The notes: a model not told the origin generated them from the sequence alone. A DNA stretch of 32,624 nt from Pedobacter agri PB92 (GCF_000258495.1 NZ_AJLG01000039.1:1-32624), one strand, 5' to 3'; shown: positions 1-8,128, numbered from the stretch's first letter. Translations and numbers: made by a program.

Positions 1-672
1 ACGTACACACTTCCTAAAAAAAATGTAGTCAGATCGATGGTGTTAGGCACATCGGCAGTAATGATACTTTACCTCCTGGTTAATTTCATCTATCTCAATA
101 CCTTAGATCGCGATAGTATTGCTTTTGCGGCTAACGATAGGGTTGCGGTTGCAGCGTCTGAACAAATTTTTGGAAGTGGGATAGGTACAGTGGTGATGGC
201 TGTGCTGGTGATGATTTCAACTTTCGGTTGTGTAAATGGGATTGTATTGGCAGGCGCCAGGGTTTTTCAAACCATGGCACAAGATGGTATGTTTTTTAAA
301 GCTGCCCTTCATAATAATAAAAACGGTGTTCCCGAAAAATCACTGTGGATGCAGGGAATATGGGCTTCTGTGTTGTGCTTAAGCGGTCAGTACGGCAATC
401 TATTAGATATGATCTCGTTTGTGATTGTATTATTTTACATGATTACTGTTTTTGGCGTAATCTATTTAAGGGTTAAAAAACCAGCACTTGAACGCCCTTA
501 TAAAACTTGGTTATACCCCGTTACACCCGTTATTTATTTATTGATCGGTGCAGCGTTCTGCATTTTGCTCCTCATTTATAAACAGCAATATACCTGGCCT
601 GGATTGGTAATTGTGTTATTGGGCGTTCCGGTTTATTTGTTTATTAATCGAAAAAAACAAGAATCAATTTAG
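1..672 (+). CDS. Amino acid permease, APC superfamily (5' end outside window)
   Basis: The reading frame is open from base 1, so this is the C-terminal part (223 residues visible) of a longer protein. It is dominated by hydrophobic segments separated by short basic loops. Recognisable pieces are the segment with FGCVNGIVLAGARVFQTMAQ, typical of the middle of APC-family amino acid/polyamine antiporters, and the late LRVKKPALERPYKTWLYP motif that precedes the last two membrane helices in the LAT/SteT-like branch. APC members move amino acids across the inner membrane by proton symport or exchange; the substrate cannot be told from this part. It ends with a lysine-rich tail. A strong hairpin terminator follows 30 bases after the stop, so it closes its transcription unit. 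Confidence 0.85.
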   Translation, partial: TYTLPKKNVVRSMVLGTSAVMILYLLVNFIYLNTLDRDSIAFAANDRVAVAASEQIFGSGIGTVVMAVLVMISTFGCVNGIVLAGARVFQTMAQDGMFFKAALHNNKNGVPEKSLWMQGIWASVLCLSGQYGNLLDMISFVIVLFYMITVFGVIYLRVKKPALERPYKTWLYPVTPVIYLLIGAAFCILLLIYKQQYTWPGLVIVLLGVPVYLFINRKKQESI

Positions 673-701
673 TGACTTTATACATTTATTAAGTTTAAGC
701 C

Positions 702-733
702 AAAGGAGGAACAGAAACATGTTCCTCCTTTTT
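702..733 (+). terminator. Intrinsic terminator after the permease gene
   Basis: Perfect 12-bp stem: AAAGGAGGAACA (702-713) pairs with TGTTCCTCCTTT (720-731) around a six-base loop, followed by further T residues. It may also stop leftward transcription coming from the remnant at 738-911. Confidence 0.9.
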
Positions 734-737
734 CGAT

Positions 738-911
738 TTATTTGAGCAGCAAAGCGACTGGTGTTAAACGTTTTCTATTAACATATATGCCTGGATTCCG
801 GGATATCCAAAAAAGAATATCAACGCTTTGCTCATTAAGCTCATACGAATAAAAATTGCTATGCAGCAAATACGCTATAGAATCAGGCAAATATGAAATG
901 GGAATTTTTTT
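738..911 (-). pseudogene. Possible 3' remnant of a lost gene
   Basis: The minus strand is open for about 58 codons, ending in TAA at 738-740 and closed upstream by a stop at 912-914. There is no in-frame ATG. The translation looks protein-like rather than random, with for example ELNEQSVDILFWISRNPGIY followed by a basic stretch and a hydrophobic end. It converges on the terminator at 702-733, as a real gene would. Upstream, all frames hit stops quickly, next to a nine-base A run. I do not recognise the family. It could be the tail of a deleted gene or a chance open frame. Confidence 0.3.
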
Positions 912-985
912 TTAATCAGTTTAGCTTATTTTTAGATCGGTAATAAGTTTTATGCAGAACTATTAACGAATTTGAAACTTAAATA

Positions 986-2020
986 ATGCGAGTAATAAAA
1001 TTATCAATCCTGGCGCTTTTCACTTTAGTTTGTCTGAGTTGCAGTTCACAAGACACTGAAACTTACTGGAAGATAGACAATATTTATCGCGAGGATAAAA
1101 AACCATTCATAGGTTTAACAGGTGCATTTATGCAAGAAATTATAGATCATCAATTTCATTTTATTAAAAAGGGTGATAGCCTGTATTTTGATCTGCCAGA
1201 GAAATTTCAAATAGATACTAAAAATTTTAAAAGCCTTCGTCAGCTTCATATTACTGATAGGGATTATTATGAGATGTACGCCCAAAATTTCAGCAGCGGT
1301 ATCTTCAAAATAAAATTTAAGGATAATGCTACGCTTTCCGATTCAAAGAACACCATTATTGAGTTTAAAAAGATTACCAAAGAAGAATATTTAAAAAGTG
1401 TTCAGGAAGTTATTAACCATCAAAAATCAATTGAACAAAAGGTAAATTCGTTAAAAAGCCAATTAGAACAGCAACCTCAAATAATTTTAAATCCCGTAAA
1501 GAAAATGCCAACAAAAGGAGCAGAGTTGATGAACAATATGGGTGAACAGATCTTTTTAAACATTCCGACAGAAATAGAATTAAGGGAGTCGGGAGATTTA
1601 AAAAATGAAGTATTTGGGAATATAAAAATCGGCACATTTAAAGATAAATCAGTGATCTATGATGTAGATCACAAGGAAAACGATTATGGATTAAAACAGT
1701 TAACGATATGGATTTCATCAGATTCATCAGCATTTAGTATAGACAGGTACCTGGCTGATCAACCTAATCTCAAGCTTTTCAGGCGGGATGGTAATAATGT
1801 TGTTGGTTACGATGTTGGCTACGATGGAAGAGAAGACAAAGCGGTTGTGCAATCGTACTTCTGTTTAAAATACTATAAAGTTGAAAATTCGCACATTTTT
1901 ATCTATGCCGATGTTTTTCGTTCACAGATGAAAAATGCACCTAATTTGGAGGAGATGAATAAAATTTTAAATTTTAACTATAATATCTCTCAAAACATTT
2001 CAGTAAAAGTTAATAATTAA
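986..2020 (+). CDS. Predicted lipoprotein of unknown function
   Basis: This 344-residue protein starts with a hydrophobic signal segment (residues 5-18) ending in a lipobox-like LSC, with Cys19 as the probable lipidation site. SSQDTE follows, a Ser/acidic stretch like those that send Bacteroidota lipoproteins to the cell surface. Residues 20-140 are a mixed, lysine-rich globular part. Residues about 140-165 (KSIEQKVNSLKSQLEQQ) look like a short coiled coil. Residues 175-340 form a second domain rich in aromatic residues and beta-type segments. I do not recognise either domain. The gene stands alone, without close neighbours on its strand and without a clear terminator. No function is proposed. 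Confidence 0.7.
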   Translation: MRVIKLSILALFTLVCLSCSSQDTETYWKIDNIYREDKKPFIGLTGAFMQEIIDHQFHFIKKGDSLYFDLPEKFQIDTKNFKSLRQLHITDRDYYEMYAQNFSSGIFKIKFKDNATLSDSKNTIIEFKKITKEEYLKSVQEVINHQKSIEQKVNSLKSQLEQQPQIILNPVKKMPTKGAELMNNMGEQIFLNIPTEIELRESGDLKNEVFGNIKIGTFKDKSVIYDVDHKENDYGLKQLTIWISSDSSAFSIDRYLADQPNLKLFRRDGNNVVGYDVGYDGREDKAVVQSYFCLKYYKVENSHIFIYADVFRSQMKNAPNLEEMNKILNFNYNISQNISVKVNN

Positions 2021-2115
2021 AAATCATTCATCTTGCTAACGCGACCTAATTCTAATAAGCATATAACTTCATAGTCTTAAGTGGTTCCAGCATAATATAT
2101 TAATTCTATTTTGTG

Positions 2116-2123
2116 TATTTTTG
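2116..2123 (+). promoter_or_regulatory. Bacteroidota -7 element (TAnnTTTG) of the radical SAM gene
   Basis: TATTTTTG matches the -7 consensus and ends five bases before the ATG at 2129. Transcription should start at or next to that ATG, making the mRNA leaderless or nearly so. I see no convincing TTG -33 element at the usual distance. The element decides the start: an upstream in-frame TTG at 2111 would lie inside the promoter. Confidence 0.55.
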
Positions 2124-2128
2124 CAGCA

Positions 2129-3076
2129 ATGGGAACACAGGTAGATATTGGAATTAAGGGTTATAACGCTTACGGGGTTCATTTGCGTCAAAAATATAAT
2201 GGACAACGGGTATTCAAGGTAATTGTTGATGGCGGCTTTACCTGTCCGAATAGAGATGGAAGTAAGGGTTATGGCGGATGTACATATTGCAATGTAGATT
2301 CTTTCACGCCTGAACCGTCTCGTAAAATGCCGACCATTAGAGAGCAGCTGGAAGAGGGGATTAAGCGGGCGAAAAATGGATACAAAGCCGATAAATTCAT
2401 TGTTTATTTTCAGCCCAATACCAATACCTATGCGCCGGCGCATTATTTAAAAATGATGTACGATGAGGCGCTATCTGTAGAAACTGAAAATATTGTGGGT
2501 TTCGCAGTAGGTACTAGGCCTGATTGTATAGATGCAGAGAAGGTGGCACTGTTGGAAAGTTATACCGACCGTTTCGATGTTGATTTGGAAATGGGTATGG
2601 AATCTATTTATGATGAAACTTTAGAGCAGATTAACAGAGGCTGCAGTCATGGTGAGTTTGTAGCTGCGGTTAAACTTTTAGAAAATAGCAAGCTCGATTT
2701 ATGTGTGCATACTATTTTTGGCTTCCCCTGGGAAACCAGAGAGATGATGTATGGTTATATTCATGAAATTAATCGTTTCCCTCAGATTAAGTTCGTAAAA
2801 TTTCATCATCTGCATATTGTTGAGGGATCAATTATGGGTGCTAAATATAAAAAGGATCCTTTTAAACTATTTACTTTGGAAGAATATACTGATTTGCTTT
2901 GCGAATTAATTCCATTGCTTCGCCCGGATATTGTAATACAAAGATTATTTGGAATTTCTGACTGGGATTTATTAATTGCTCCAAATTGGGGGTTAAATAA
3001 ATCGGCGATTCAAACTTATATTGATAAAGAGATTGAAAAAAGAGGTGTAGTTCAAGGTTCTCGTTATTTTGACTAA
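2129..3076 (+). CDS. TIGR01212-family radical SAM protein (YhcC-like)
   Basis: The 315-residue protein carries the iron-sulfur binding region early: Cys39, Cys51 and Cys54 in the stretch TCPNRDG...GGCTYCN, characteristic of the YhcC/TIGR01212 group, which is related to the Elp3 radical SAM enzymes. Further family hallmarks are the IVYFQPNTNTYAP segment, VGTRPDC, LEMGMES and GFPWET. Members are cytoplasmic 4Fe-4S enzymes using S-adenosylmethionine; their reaction is not firmly known, although RNA modification is often suspected because of the Elp3 resemblance. I chose ATG 2129 because a TTG-initiated extension starting at 2111 overlaps the -7 promoter element. The gene is monocistronic and ends at a strong terminator. 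Confidence 0.9.
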   Translation: MGTQVDIGIKGYNAYGVHLRQKYNGQRVFKVIVDGGFTCPNRDGSKGYGGCTYCNVDSFTPEPSRKMPTIREQLEEGIKRAKNGYKADKFIVYFQPNTNTYAPAHYLKMMYDEALSVETENIVGFAVGTRPDCIDAEKVALLESYTDRFDVDLEMGMESIYDETLEQINRGCSHGEFVAAVKLLENSKLDLCVHTIFGFPWETREMMYGYIHEINRFPQIKFVKFHHLHIVEGSIMGAKYKKDPFKLFTLEEYTDLLCELIPLLRPDIVIQRLFGISDWDLLIAPNWGLNKSAIQTYIDKEIEKRGVVQGSRYFD

Positions 3077-3106
3077 ATTTAAATAATTTTTATAATTTTT
3101 TAGTAG

Positions 3107-3133
3107 AAACCCATGAATTTTCATGGGTTTTTT
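3107..3133 (+). terminator. Intrinsic terminator after the radical SAM gene
   Basis: AAACCCATGA (3107-3116) pairs with TCATGGGTTT (3121-3130) around a four-base loop, followed by more T residues. Confidence 0.9.
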
Positions 3134-3421
3134 GGTTTTGTATAAATATATATGTCAATATTCTTCAAAAAAATGATAAATATTCATTATTTGTATAATT
3201 CATATGATTTTGTTTTTGTTAAAAACGCATCTTAAATAAGTTTGTTTTTTGATTAAATTGTATTTTTTGGATAAAATTTTGATTTGTTTTACAAAAATTT
3301 GATGTTTTTGTTATAATTTTTTGATTAAATAGTGTAAAAATTACATTATGTCGTACTTTTATGGAAATATTTATCGAATAATTAAGAGAATTTTTAATAA
3401 AAACAAATCAAACTAAAAACT
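3134..3421. other. Very AT-rich intergenic region upstream of the ammonium transporter
   Basis: No gene is seen in these 288 bases. The stretch is extremely rich in T and A and contains the 14-base sequence TTTTTTGATTAAAT twice in the same direction (3245-3258 and 3317-3330), 72 bases apart. The copies could be regulator sites or just low-complexity sequence. I see no clean TAnnTTTG element and no sigma-54 type GG/GC pair. The promoter of the transporter must lie here. Confidence 0.45.
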
Positions 3422-4810
3422 ATGAGTAAATTTTCCTTAAAACAGTATGCGCCCTTTGCAGTCTTGATGATTGTAGCGATTGCAGCGCTATTTATTCCAC
3501 TACTTCCAAATTTCGACGATGGAAAATACAGTGCACCTGATATTGCTTTCGTTTTAATTTCTGCAGCATTGGTGTTTTTAATGACTCCTGGTCTTGCATT
3601 TTTCTATGGTGGTATGGTTCATCGTAAAAATGTTTTATCAACCATGATTAAAAGTGTGGTTGCGGCTGGTGTAATTACTGTTCTCTGGACTGTAGTTGGT
3701 TTCAGTCTTGCATTTGGCGAAACAATAGGTGGATTTATCGGAAACCCAGCAACATTCTTGTTTTTTCAGGGTGTAAACTCAGGTCCGGCCTGGGGAACAA
3801 TTCCACTATCACTTTTTGCTGTGTTTCAATTAATGTTTGCCATTATTACACCAGGATTAGTTGTGGGAGCCGTTGCAGAGCGTATTAAATTTACTTCGTA
3901 TATTTTGTTTATCGTATTGTTCGCAATATTTGTATACTCTCCATTAGCACACTGGACTTGGTCGCCTGACGGATTTTTATTAAAAATGGGCGTTCTTGAT
4001 TTTGCTGGTGGAACGGTTGTACACATTTCAGCTGGTATGGCTGCATTGGCTGGTGCATTGGTTTTAAAACGTAGAAAATCACACTTAGAGCATAAAGAGG
4101 TTCCACCTGCTAATATCCCTTATGTGTTAATTGGAACAGGATTACTTTGGTTCGGTTGGTTTGGTTTTAATGCAGGTTCGGCTTTGGGTGCAAATTCTTT
4201 AGCAGTTTCGGCTTTCTTAACTACCAATACCGCTGCCGGTGCCGCTGGATTATCATGGATGTTCTTCGATGTAGCGAGAGGTAAGAAACCATCAGTGCTT
4301 GGTTTCTGTATCGGTGCCGTTGTAGGTTTAGTTGCCATTACACCTGGAGCAGGTTTCGTAAGTATTCCATCGAGTATTTTTATCGGTGTGATTGCATCCG
4401 TGATCTCTAACTTAGTGGTTTCATGGAAACAAAAAACAAGTTTAGATGATACTTTAGATGTTTTCCCTTGTCATGGTGTTGGTGGTATTGTTGGTATGAT
4501 TTTAACTGGCGTTTTTGCTACCAAAACAGTAAATAGCATTGGTGCTGATGGTTTATTATACGGTGGCACTGAGTTTTTCTTTACCCAGGTTAAAGGTGCG
4601 GTTATCGTAATCATTTTCAGTTTTGTGGTATCATTCATCATCTTCAAATTCATTAACCTAATTCAACCAATTCGCGTTTCAGAAGAGGAGGAAGAAATGG
4701 GTCTTGATGAATCACAACACAATGAAAAATATTCTCAAGGCACTTTGCTAGTGGAGGAAAGAGCTGTTTATATTGAAAAAAACAGTCCTCTTACTGAACC
4801 AATTGCATAA
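3422..4810 (+). CDS. amtB: Ammonium transporter, Amt/MEP/Rh family
   Basis: This 462-residue inner-membrane protein has the Amt fold of about 11 helices and clear family signatures: MTPGLAFFYGGMVHRKNVLS near residues 54-73, LDFAGGTVVHISAG around 192-205 and DVFPCHGVGGIVG around 346-358. His201 and His351 correspond to the twin histidines of the conduction pore, and Asp193 to the conserved structural aspartate. The C-terminal tail contains RVSEEEEEMGLD, the cytoplasmic segment usually contacted by PII proteins, plus about 30 extra residues. No glnK/PII gene is adjacent, which is unlike many amtB loci. A bbp2 porin gene follows after 36 bases and is probably co-transcribed, giving an outer and inner membrane pair for ammonium uptake. 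Expression is probably nitrogen-regulated (inference). Confidence 0.95.
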   Translation: MSKFSLKQYAPFAVLMIVAIAALFIPLLPNFDDGKYSAPDIAFVLISAALVFLMTPGLAFFYGGMVHRKNVLSTMIKSVVAAGVITVLWTVVGFSLAFGETIGGFIGNPATFLFFQGVNSGPAWGTIPLSLFAVFQLMFAIITPGLVVGAVAERIKFTSYILFIVLFAIFVYSPLAHWTWSPDGFLLKMGVLDFAGGTVVHISAGMAALAGALVLKRRKSHLEHKEVPPANIPYVLIGTGLLWFGWFGFNAGSALGANSLAVSAFLTTNTAAGAAGLSWMFFDVARGKKPSVLGFCIGAVVGLVAITPGAGFVSIPSSIFIGVIASVISNLVVSWKQKTSLDDTLDVFPCHGVGGIVGMILTGVFATKTVNSIGADGLLYGGTEFFFTQVKGAVIVIIFSFVVSFIIFKFINLIQPIRVSEEEEEMGLDESQHNEKYSQGTLLVEERAVYIEKNSPLTEPIA

Positions 4811-4846
4811 AACAAACTATATCTAAACTCAAATTCAAGCTCAAAC

Positions 4847-5863
4847 ATGAAGAAATTTTTAACTGCTATTTTCGCAATGGCCAGCGCTAGCTGCGCCCTG
4901 GCTCAGGAAACTACAACCTCTCCACTCGAAATTTCGGGATCGGTTGATACCTACTTTAAATACGATTTTGCTAAACAGCCTAATATTGGAACCTCATTTG
5001 CATCTGATCATAACTCAGTTTCATTAGGGATGATTGATTTGGTGTTGAAAAAGAAAACAGGAAAAGCCTCATTTGTCGGAGAATTATCTTTCGGTCCGAG
5101 AGGACAGGAGCAATCGCTGATAGATGCTTCAAGTGGAACTTCATCTTTTCATATCCAAAACTTATATGTAAACTATGATTTTACCGATCAGTTTTCGATG
5201 ACTGCAGGTTACATGGGAACGTTTATTGGTTATGAGGTAATTTCTCCGGTAGGAAACTTTAATTATTCTACTTCATATTTATTTACAAATGGTCCATTTC
5301 AAAATGCCGGTATCAAGGCTACATACAAATTCTCTGATAAAGTGAGTTTAATGGCTGGTTTGTTCAATGACTGGAACGTTTACACAGCAACACGTGGGGT
5401 ATCAAGCATTGGCGGACAATTAATGGTTTCTCCTGTAGAAGGCTGGACAGCCTATATCAATGTATTGTCTGGTGCTGGCGGCGGCGGTTACGGAACCATT
5501 GCTGATTTAACAACTGCTTATCAGATTACTGATAAATTTAAATTAGGCTTAAACGCTGCTAATTACGACATTAATGATGATGCCGGTGGTTATGCAGGAG
5601 CTGCGTTATATCCGCAGTATGCTTTTACTGATGCTGTAGCATTAGGTTTAAGAGGTGAGTATTTCAAGTACAAAAATGTTGGTGGTGTTGAGGGGGATAA
5701 ATATACTTCAGTAACCCTTACTGCAAATATTAAATCTGGAGGTTTAACTTTTATTCCTGAGGTAAGATTAGATCACAGTGGTACCAAACCTTTCGCAAAA
5801 GAAAATGGAATGGCTGCGCCAAACGCAGGCCAGTTCTCACTAGCAGCAGTTTACGCTTTCTAA
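4847..5863 (+). CDS. Outer membrane beta-barrel porin, bbp2/OmpL-like
   Basis: The 338-residue protein begins with a signal peptide (residues 1-19, ending ALAQ). The rest alternates short beta strands with aromatic girdles: SVDTYFKYDFAKQP at the start, repeated GLMIDL/FVGELSF-type strands, and a last strand ending in an aromatic residue (LAAVYAF), the usual signal for barrel assembly. Gly-rich turns and the YFKYDF opening fit the putative beta-barrel porin-2 family (PF07642), common in Bacteroidota. It follows amtB closely and ends at a strong terminator, so the two form a unit. It probably lets small nitrogen compounds cross the outer membrane; specificity is inferred only from its neighbour. 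Confidence 0.8.
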   Translation: MKKFLTAIFAMASASCALAQETTTSPLEISGSVDTYFKYDFAKQPNIGTSFASDHNSVSLGMIDLVLKKKTGKASFVGELSFGPRGQEQSLIDASSGTSSFHIQNLYVNYDFTDQFSMTAGYMGTFIGYEVISPVGNFNYSTSYLFTNGPFQNAGIKATYKFSDKVSLMAGLFNDWNVYTATRGVSSIGGQLMVSPVEGWTAYINVLSGAGGGGYGTIADLTTAYQITDKFKLGLNAANYDINDDAGGYAGAALYPQYAFTDAVALGLRGEYFKYKNVGGVEGDKYTSVTLTANIKSGGLTFIPEVRLDHSGTKPFAKENGMAAPNAGQFSLAAVYAF

Positions 5864-5883
5864 AAGCAAATTAATATGATTAT

Positions 5884-5918
5884 AGCCGCCAGTTCATTTA
5901 AACTGGTGGCTTTTTTTT
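5884..5918 (+). terminator. Intrinsic terminator of the amtB-porin unit
   Basis: AGCCGCCAGTT (5884-5894) pairs with AACTGGTGGCT (5901-5911), with one G-T pair, around a six-base loop, followed by a run of T. Confidence 0.92.
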
Positions 5919-5946
5919 ACCTTAGTAATTAGTTTAAAAAGGATTT

Positions 5947-6525
5947 ATGAGATACATACTTGCCATCGCACTTTCTGTTTTTGTAACCAGTTTATCGGCT
6001 CAGGAGAAGCAATTTCCTAAAGATGAAACAGGTAAATTCATTTATTACAAGGTTGTCGATTCCCTAATATTGAGTAAGACAGTTTTATTAGAAAGAGCTA
6101 AAAATTTTGTGGTATCGACAAACAAAAAAACAATGAAGTTGGAAAGCAGTACCGATACTTCAATTTTAGCAAAGGGCAAAATGATTATCGATAAAACGAC
6201 ATTGGTGGCTGGTCATCCCAGTGGCGAGGTAAGCTACGATTTTGTTTTTGAGGCAAGAGCAGGAAAATATCGTTATTGGTTAACCAACTTTGTATTCATT
6301 CCTTACCAAAGAGACCGTTATGGAAACTTTGTGCCAAAAACAACTGTTGGAAGTCCACTCGAAAAATCTGCTGATAAGCTAAATGCAGGATCATGGAAAG
6401 ATATTCAAACAAGCACTTATGCGAAAGTGGCAAAATTTGGAGATTCGTTTAAAAAATTCCTTGCAACAGATAAAAAGAATTCTGAACCCGTTAAAAAAGA
6501 AACTGTTTCTACCAAAAAATGGTAA
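5947..6525 (+). CDS. Secreted DUF4468 domain protein
   Basis: This 192-residue protein has a signal peptide (1-19, ending SLSAQ). The mature part matches what I know of DUF4468, a Bacteroidota family predicted to have a TBP-like fold: FPKDETGKFIYYKVVDS at the start, a middle KGKMIID strand, then YDFVFEARAGKYRYWLTNFV and a following strand with an aromatic, basic loop. The tail from about residue 170 is lysine-rich and probably disordered. The function of the family is unknown and it acts outside the inner membrane. It starts 28 bases after the preceding terminator and converges on the SRPBCC gene 16 bases beyond its stop. Confidence 0.65.
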   Translation: MRYILAIALSVFVTSLSAQEKQFPKDETGKFIYYKVVDSLILSKTVLLERAKNFVVSTNKKTMKLESSTDTSILAKGKMIIDKTTLVAGHPSGEVSYDFVFEARAGKYRYWLTNFVFIPYQRDRYGNFVPKTTVGSPLEKSADKLNAGSWKDIQTSTYAKVAKFGDSFKKFLATDKKNSEPVKKETVSTKKW

Positions 6526-6541
6526 TCAGTTCTTTTGTCTT

Positions 6542-7009
6542 TTACATTTTGCCAAATAAGGATTCTACTTTTTTATAGCGAAAATTAAAAATCTCATTGA
6601 TTTTATTGTTCACTATCACACCGTTTGCAACTTTGCCAATAACACCCCAGCCTACACTATAATGAAGAATATCTTTCATTAATACACCGCCGTCAATGCT
6701 TTGAAAATGATGTTGATGGTGCCAAAAGGCAAAGGGCCCAAATCTTTGTTCATCAATAAAGTATTCGTTTTCTTTAACGTGAGTAATTTCCGTTACCCAG
6801 TCTAGTTTAATCCCGAATAATGGAGAAACTTTGTAGGTGATGATTAAACCAGGATACATTTTGGTATTTGCCATGTTAGGCGAGGTCACGTCAAATGTCA
6901 TATCTTTTGGTGTAATCTCTGCAAGGTTTAGTGGCGATGAGAAAAAATCCCATGCGGTATCCAAGTCTACGGGAATTTTCTGAGTAAATTCTAATCGATG
7001 TATTTTCAA
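6542..7009 (-). CDS. SRPBCC superfamily ligand-binding protein
   Basis: This 155-residue protein shows the START/polyketide-cyclase-like pattern: an opening strand HRLEFTQKIPVDLDTAWDFF, the helix with SPLNLAEITP, then WVTEITHVKENEYFIDEQ, a GPFAFWHHQHHF strand, and a long C-terminal helix with FNFRYKKVESLFGKM. Such proteins hold a hydrophobic ligand in a deep cavity; this one belongs to the small cytoplasmic branch often labelled as cell-division-inhibitor or coenzyme Q-binding like, with no proven role. The first plausible start is TTG at 7007-7009; the first internal ATG would delete the opening strand. It follows the thioredoxin gene by 29 bases and is probably co-transcribed with it. Confidence 0.75.
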   Translation of the reverse strand: MKIHRLEFTQKIPVDLDTAWDFFSSPLNLAEITPKDMTFDVTSPNMANTKMYPGLIITYKVSPLFGIKLDWVTEITHVKENEYFIDEQRFGPFAFWHHQHHFQSIDGGVLMKDILHYSVGWGVIGKVANGVIVNNKINEIFNFRYKKVESLFGKM

Positions 7010-7038
7010 AGTATCTTTTAGGCTTAACAGCAGTGCTG

Positions 7039-7563
7039 CTATTTTGTTGCAGATAAACTGAGTTTATCGGTAATTAATTTTACTAATGCATCAAATTCTT
7101 TTTGCTCGTAGCCGATAGATTGATAAATGATCTTGCCATTTTGATCAATTAAAATGTTTCTTGGTATGCTTTGTTTAGCGAACTTGCTGAAGATACTTCG
7201 ATCTAAGTCTGGAAGTATTGGGAAGGTAAATCCTTTTTTGCTTTTATAGGGTATTAATTTCTCCCATCCTTCTTCTCTGCCGAATACAAAAAAGGCAAAG
7301 TTGCTGTTGTCTTTGTGTTTTTCCCAAATTTGGGTTTGAACCTGTGGCAATTCTTTGTTACAGGGCGGGCACCAGGTTGCGAACAAATTAATTAGAATCA
7401 ATTTGCCCTTGTAATCGGAAATGTCAACGGTTTTACCTTTTTCGATCTCAAATTTAAAGGAAGGTATAGTGTCTCCAATTTTGGTAATTGTGCCATCATC
7501 AGCAGTTTGAGCCATTACATTGGCAGTGATGAATAAGCAAATGATTAGGAATATCTTTTTCAT
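7039..7563 (-). CDS. TlpA/ResA-like periplasmic thioredoxin-family protein
   Basis: The 174-residue protein has a signal peptide (1-19, ending VMAQ) and a thioredoxin fold of the AhpC-TSA/TlpA type. The redox motif is WCPPC (Cys65 and Cys68) after the strand KLILINLFAT. The cis-proline is in SIPRNILID, followed by the usual DQNGKIIYQSIGY hairpin. These proteins reduce or exchange disulfides of envelope proteins, for example in cytochrome c maturation; the partner is unknown. The gene has its own promoter within the end of the preceding ykuK-like gene and is followed by the SRPBCC gene. Confidence 0.88.
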   Translation of the reverse strand: MKKIFLIICLFITANVMAQTADDGTITKIGDTIPSFKFEIEKGKTVDISDYKGKLILINLFATWCPPCNKELPQVQTQIWEKHKDNSNFAFFVFGREEGWEKLIPYKSKKGFTFPILPDLDRSIFSKFAKQSIPRNILIDQNGKIIYQSIGYEQKEFDALVKLITDKLSLSATK

Positions 7564-7579
7564 AATAGGGGATGATGAA

Positions 7580-7609
7580 TAAAGATACTCCTATAAAAAA
7601 TCTTTACAA
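7580..7609 (-). promoter_or_regulatory. Promoter of the thioredoxin-family gene
   Basis: On the minus strand, TTG (7607-7609), 19 bases, then TATCTTTA (7580-7587) matches the Bacteroidota promoter except for the last base of the -7 element. Transcription would begin near 7573, about ten bases before the ATG. It ends just three bases from the stop of the upstream gene. Confidence 0.6.
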
Positions 7610-7611
7610 AA

Positions 7612-8085
7612 TTAATGTACCATTTTGTCGGCACAGGTTGAGCTGGCAAAGGCTTCAGGTTTGGCTTTAAAAATAAAACCCATGCTTAATATGTAGCCCA
7701 TGGCATCATTCAATGCTTTATTTGATTTAAATGATGGGTTGGTATTAATGTCTGCATGAACTTCCAGTGCAACGTCATAAATATCCAGTAAATCGCAAAT
7801 GGAATAAGCCGTTTCAATTGATTTTTGAACTTCCATTAACATCCTTTCTTTAATACCCACTTGCTGAGTATTTTTTTCCTGATGGATGTACATAAAACCG
7901 CCGTGATGTTCTCGCAACAATACAATAACGGTAGCAAAATCGGTAACCAGGCCTTTCACCTGCGAATCGGTGCCGATGCAGACTTTCAATTTATAGCCAT
8001 TTTCTGTTTCTCTGATAATTGCTTTTTCTACTTCTTCGAGGATAGAAGATTGAATAATTTCGCCACTAAATTTTTTCCAGGTCAT
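7612..8085 (-). CDS. RNase H-like YkuK family protein (DUF458)
   Basis: This 157-residue protein fits the YkuK/DUF458 family, which has an RNase H-like fold. The key segment is VCIGTDSQVKG, with Asp40 as the first acidic residue, followed by TDFATVIVLLREHHGGFMYI. A second acidic set occurs in DLLDIYDVALEVHADINTNP, and the C-terminal MGYILSMGFIFKAKPEAF stretch is typical. RNase H-like folds usually cut or process nucleic acids with metal ions, but no activity is established for this family to my knowledge. I chose ATG at 8083-8085; a TTG two codons upstream is also in frame. It heads a leftward run with the thioredoxin and SRPBCC genes, although the thioredoxin gene has its own promoter. Confidence 0.82.
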   Translation of the reverse strand: MTWKKFSGEIIQSSILEEVEKAIIRETENGYKLKVCIGTDSQVKGLVTDFATVIVLLREHHGGFMYIHQEKNTQQVGIKERMLMEVQKSIETAYSICDLLDIYDVALEVHADINTNPSFKSNKALNDAMGYILSMGFIFKAKPEAFASSTCADKMVH

Positions 8086-8110
8086 ACACAATGTTGTTTT
8101 GAGGTTAATT

Positions 8111-8128
8111 CCAAAGAAATTCCTTTGG
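8111..8128. repeat. 18-bp near-palindrome upstream of the ykuK-like gene
   Basis: CCAAAGAAATTCCTTTGG is symmetrical except for one pair (six-base arms at 8111-8116 and 8123-8128). It lies 25 bases before the ykuK-like ATG, where an operator would sit. No consensus promoter is seen beside it. Confidence 0.4.

Noticed and set aside
3152..3235. A 27-codon frame upstream of amtB as a leader peptide
   Set aside because: No promoter element before it and no informative codon run; expected by chance in such AT-rich DNA.
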